Source of the DNA: Silvania hatchlandensis | GTDB taxonomy: Bacteria; Pseudomonadota; Gammaproteobacteria; Enterobacterales; Enterobacteriaceae | Direction: 5' to 3' | Assembly (NCBI RefSeq): GCF_025564065.1 | Contig: NZ_JAMGZK010000040.1 | Location: 62,001-126,000 of the forward strand | DNA length: 64,000 bases | Part shown: positions 61,558 to 64,000 of the stretch, in pieces | Numbering within the stretch: position 1 is the stretch's first letter | Layout of the letters: each line of letters starts with the position of its first letter | Translations under genes and position numbers: made by a program | Notes under the pieces: model-generated | Told to the model about the DNA's origin: nothing | The model's database searches: none | What the model saw: only the letters and a program-made list of their open reading frames with translations

Positions 61558-62940
61558 GCCGTTTAGCGCTGCTACCCGATAGGCTTCTGCCATGGTCGGG
61601 TAGTTAAAGGTGGTGTTAACGAAGTACTCAATGGTGTTACCGCCACCTTTTTGCTCCATGATGGCCTGGCCGATATGAATGATTTCCGCCGCGCGTTCAC
61701 CGAAGCAGTGAATGCCGAGGATCTCTTTCGTCTCGCGATGGAACAATATCTTCAGCGTACCGACGCTCATCCCCACGATTTGCGCCCGCGCCAGGTGTTT
61801 AAACTGCGCACGACCCACCTCATACGGCACTTTCATCGACGTCAGCTGCTGTTCGGTTTTCCCCACTGAGCTGATTTCCGGAATGGTATAAATACCGGTC
61901 GGAATGTCCTCAATCAGATGGGCAGTCGCTTCACCTTTTACCAGCGCATGCGCCGCAATACGCCCTTGATCGTAAGCCGCAGAGGCCAGGCTTGGGTAAC
62001 CAATTACGTCACCCACGGCATAGATATGCGGCAGGGCGGTCTGGTACATGCTGTTAACCTTTAACTGACCGCGGCTGTCAGTGGCAAGACCGATGTTCTC
62101 CAGCGCCAGCGAATCGGTGTTACCGGTTCGACCATTGGCGTACAGCAGGCAGTCGGCTTTCAGCTTTTTACCGGATTTCAGGTGCATGATGACGCCGTCA
62201 TCGCAGCCTTCGATCTTCTCATACTCTTCATTGTGGCGAATCACCACGCCGCTGTTCCAGAAGTGGTAAGAGAGCGAATCTGACATCTCCTGATCGAGAA
62301 ACGCCAGCAGACGATCGCGGGTGTTAATCAAATCAACTTTGACTTCCATTCCACGGAAAATCGACGCGTATTCGCAGCCGATCACCCCTGCACCGTAAAT
62401 CAGCACATGGCGTGGCTCGTGATGCAGGCTCAGGATCGAGTCGCTGTCATAGACACGTGGATGGGAAAAGTCGACGTCATCGGGATGATACGGACGTGAC
62501 CCGCAGGCGATAACGAATTTCTCGGCGGTAATCGTCTCGACGGAGCCGTCGTGGCACTCCAGCGCCAGGGTATGTTCATCAACAAAATGGGCGTTGCCCT
62601 GCAGAATTTCGCAGTGGTTGCGCTCATAAAATCCCTGACGCATCCGGGTTTGCTGATTAATGACGGTATCGGCATGGTTGAGGATGTCGGCAAAGGAAGA
62701 ACGCAGAAGTCGGGAGTGATCGCTGTAAAGAGGATTTTGGTTGAATTCAATAATGCGGCTGACGGCGTGGCGGAGGGCTTTGGAAGGGATGGTGCCCCAG
62801 TGGGTGCAACCCCCGCCAACATTATGGTAGCGCTCAATGACCGCTACTCTGGCTCCTTGTTTAACCAGTCCCATAGCAGCGCCTTCGCCGCCGGGGCCGG
62901 AACCAATAACTATTGCATCGTAATCGTAGGAATGTGGCAT
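61540..62940 (-). CDS. sthA: Soluble pyridine nucleotide transhydrogenase
   Basis: A 466-residue flavoprotein (UdhA) of the disulfide-oxidoreductase fold that re-oxidises NADPH with NAD+. FAD loop [14 protein letters not shown], the active-site region [15 protein letters not shown] (only one cysteine, as normal for STH instead of the CxxxxC pair), the NAD loop [14 protein letters not shown] and C-terminal [16 protein letters not shown]. Convergent with oxyR and divergent from fabR. Confidence 0.98.
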   Translation of the reverse strand: MPHSYDYDAIVIGSGPGGEGAAMGLVKQGARVAVIERYHNVGGGCTHWGTIPSKALRHAVSRIIEFNQNPLYSDHSRLLRSSFADILNHADTVINQQTRMRQGFYERNHCEILQGNAHFVDEHTLALECHDGSVETITAEKFVIACGSRPYHPDDVDFSHPRVYDSDSILSLHHEPRHVLIYGAGVIGCEYASIFRGMEVKVDLINTRDRLLAFLDQEMSDSLSYHFWNSGVVIRHNEEYEKIEGCDDGVIMHLKSGKKLKADCLLYANGRTGNTDSLALENIGLATDSRGQLKVNSMYQTALPHIYAVGDVIGYPSLASAAYDQGRIAAHALVKGEATAHLIEDIPTGIYTIPEISSVGKTEQQLTSMKVPYEVGRAQFKHLARAQIVGMSVGTLKILFHRETKEILGIHCFGERAAEIIHIGQAIMEQKGGGNTIEYFVNTTFNYPTMAEAYRVAALNGLNRLF

Positions 62941-63139
62941 GGTCAGGCTTACCTGTTCTTATACATAAAAGCAACAGAATAGTAACATCATCGCCGGGAT
63001 AACCCAATTATCGTTGTGCTCTTTTCGCGTGGTGGAGCACAAACAACATGTAAACCGTCATTCTCAAAGCCTGGTAAACAGATTAAATTTATTCTCTGGT
63101 ATAGTGCCAGCGGGCCTTTGGAAGGATTCAACTATCGTG

Positions 63140-63775
63140 ATGGGCGTAAGAGCACAACAAAAAGAGAAAACCCGGCGTTCGCTGGTGGAAGCGGCATTCA
63201 GTCAACTGAGTGCTGAGCGAAGTTTTGCCAGTTTGAGTCTGCGTGAAGTCGCACGCGAAGCCGGGATCGCGCCTACCTCCTTCTACCGTCACTTTCGTGA
63301 TGTAGATGAACTGGGTCTGACCATGGTGGATGAAAGCGGTCTGATGCTGCGCCAGCTGATGCGTCAGGCGCGCCAGCGGATCGCTAAAGGAGGAAGCGTG
63401 ATCCGCACCTCTGTTTCCACTTTTATGGAGTTTATCGGCAATAATCCGAACGCATTTCGTTTATTGTTGCGTGAGCGTTCGGGAACATCGGCAGCGTTTC
63501 GTGCCGCCGTGGCGCGTGAGATTCAGCACTTCATTGCGGAACTTGCTGACTATCTTGAACTCGAAAACCATATGCCGCGCGCCTTCACTGAAGCGCAGGC
63601 CGAGGCGATGGTGACAATTGTCTTCAGTGCGGGCGCCGAAGCACTGGATGTAAGCGTTGAACAACGCAAGCAACTCGAAGAGCGACTGGTATTGCAACTG
63701 CGGATGATCTCCAAGGGCGCGTATTACTGGTATCGCCGCGAACAGGAAAAACTGGCGCATCAATCCGATGAGTGA
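63140..63775 (+). CDS. fabR: Fatty-acid biosynthesis repressor FabR
   Basis: A 211-residue TetR-type regulator that represses fabA and fabB and balances unsaturated fatty acids. The helix-turn-helix [26 protein letters not shown] is unchanged from the family; the C-terminal tail (EKLAHQSDE) is shorter than in E. coli. The start is ATG 63140 or the preceding GTG 63137, which has better spacing from GGAAGGA. yijD follows by ten bases and is likely co-transcribed. Confidence 0.96.
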   Translation: MGVRAQQKEKTRRSLVEAAFSQLSAERSFASLSLREVAREAGIAPTSFYRHFRDVDELGLTMVDESGLMLRQLMRQARQRIAKGGSVIRTSVSTFMEFIGNNPNAFRLLLRERSGTSAAFRAAVAREIQHFIAELADYLELENHMPRAFTEAQAEAMVTIVFSAGAEALDVSVEQRKQLEERLVLQLRMISKGAYYWYRREQEKLAHQSDE

Positions 63776-63785
63776 AAGGTGAGTA

Positions 63786-64000
63786 ATGAAACAGACAGGA
63801 CAGGATAAAGGAACATTGTTGCTGGCATTGATCGCTGGCTTATCCATTAACGGAACCTTTGCAGCTGTTTTCAGTTCCATTGTGCCGTTTTCGGTTTTCC
63901 CGATGATTGCGCTGGTACTGACGGTGTACTGTCTGCATCAACGCTATTTGAATCGCACTATGCCGGTGGGTTTACCGGCGCTGTCGGCGGCCTTCTTTGT
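63786..64000 (+). CDS. yijD: YijD-family inner-membrane protein, partial
   Basis: The first 71 codons are present and the right edge cuts the gene. The visible part ([20 protein letters not shown]...) contains two membrane helices and matches E. coli YijD (119 residues, DUF1422), a small inner-membrane protein of unknown function. An AAGGTGAG ribosome site lies between the fabR stop and this ATG, which supports an operon with fabR. Confidence 0.93.
   Translation, partial: MKQTGQDKGTLLLALIAGLSINGTFAAVFSSIVPFSVFPMIALVLTVYCLHQRYLNRTMPVGLPALSAAFF

Overview
This window is chromosomal DNA from a member of the Enterobacteriaceae. Gene order follows the Escherichia coli stretch from rhaBAD to fabR almost step by step (rha, sodA, yiiM, cpxARP, fieF, pfkA, sbp, cdh, tpiA, fpr, glpXKF, zapB, rraA, menA, hslUV, ftsN, cytR, priA, rpmE, metJBLF, katG, gldA, fsa, eptC, ppc, argECBH, oxyR, sthA, fabR). 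The proteins are near-identical in length and motif to the E. coli ones. The moderately high GC, the CCCTCACCC-type palindromic repeats and the accessory genes fit the Enterobacter/Lelliottia/Leclercia/Klebsiella side of the family better than E. coli, but the genus cannot be fixed from the sequence alone. There are no tRNA or rRNA genes, IS elements, prophages or CRISPR arrays.

Region 1 (1-10.6 kb) is the L-rhamnose locus. rhaB, rhaA and rhaD are followed on the same strand by a periplasmic binding protein, a two-domain ABC ATPase and two permeases of the type called RhaSTPQ in Rhizobium; the last permease runs off the left edge. Divergent rhaS and rhaR encode the AraC-type activators. The classical proton symporter gene rhaT is still in its usual place but carries an internal out-of-frame deletion, and its start codon reads ATA. 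The ABC system therefore appears to have taken over rhamnose uptake.

Region 2 (10.9-23.9 kb) has sodA, yiiM, an accessory AT-rich trio (GntR/HutC-type regulator, xylose-isomerase-like TIM-barrel protein, MFS transporter), the Cpx envelope-stress genes with the CpxQ sRNA, fieF, pfkA, sbp, cdh and an accessory SLC13-type transporter. Region 3 (24-39.5 kb) holds housekeeping genes: triose-phosphate and glycerol metabolism (tpiA, glpFKX, fpr), cell division (zapB, ftsN), RNA and protein turnover (rraA, hslVU), menA, cytR, priA and rpmE.

Region 4 (39.7-50.9 kb) has an orphan KdgM-type oligogalacturonate porin, the methionine genes metJ/metBL/metF with tandem met boxes, katG, and gldA with a fructose-6-phosphate aldolase and an AraC regulator. 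Region 5 (51-64 kb) has eptC, ppc, the divergent argE/argCBH genes, oxyS/oxyR, sthA, fabR and the start of yijD.

Themes that join the genes: plant-derived sugar use (rhamnose ABC uptake plus a KdgM porin, both relevant to pectin breakdown), C3 metabolism (glpFKX, tpiA, gldA, fsa), and oxidative or envelope stress (sodA, katG, oxyR/OxyS, cpx/CpxQ). The least ordinary parts are the transporter replacement at rha, the unexplained 12.5-15.5 kb trio, and five copies of a palindromic repeat, two of them inside the rha operon.
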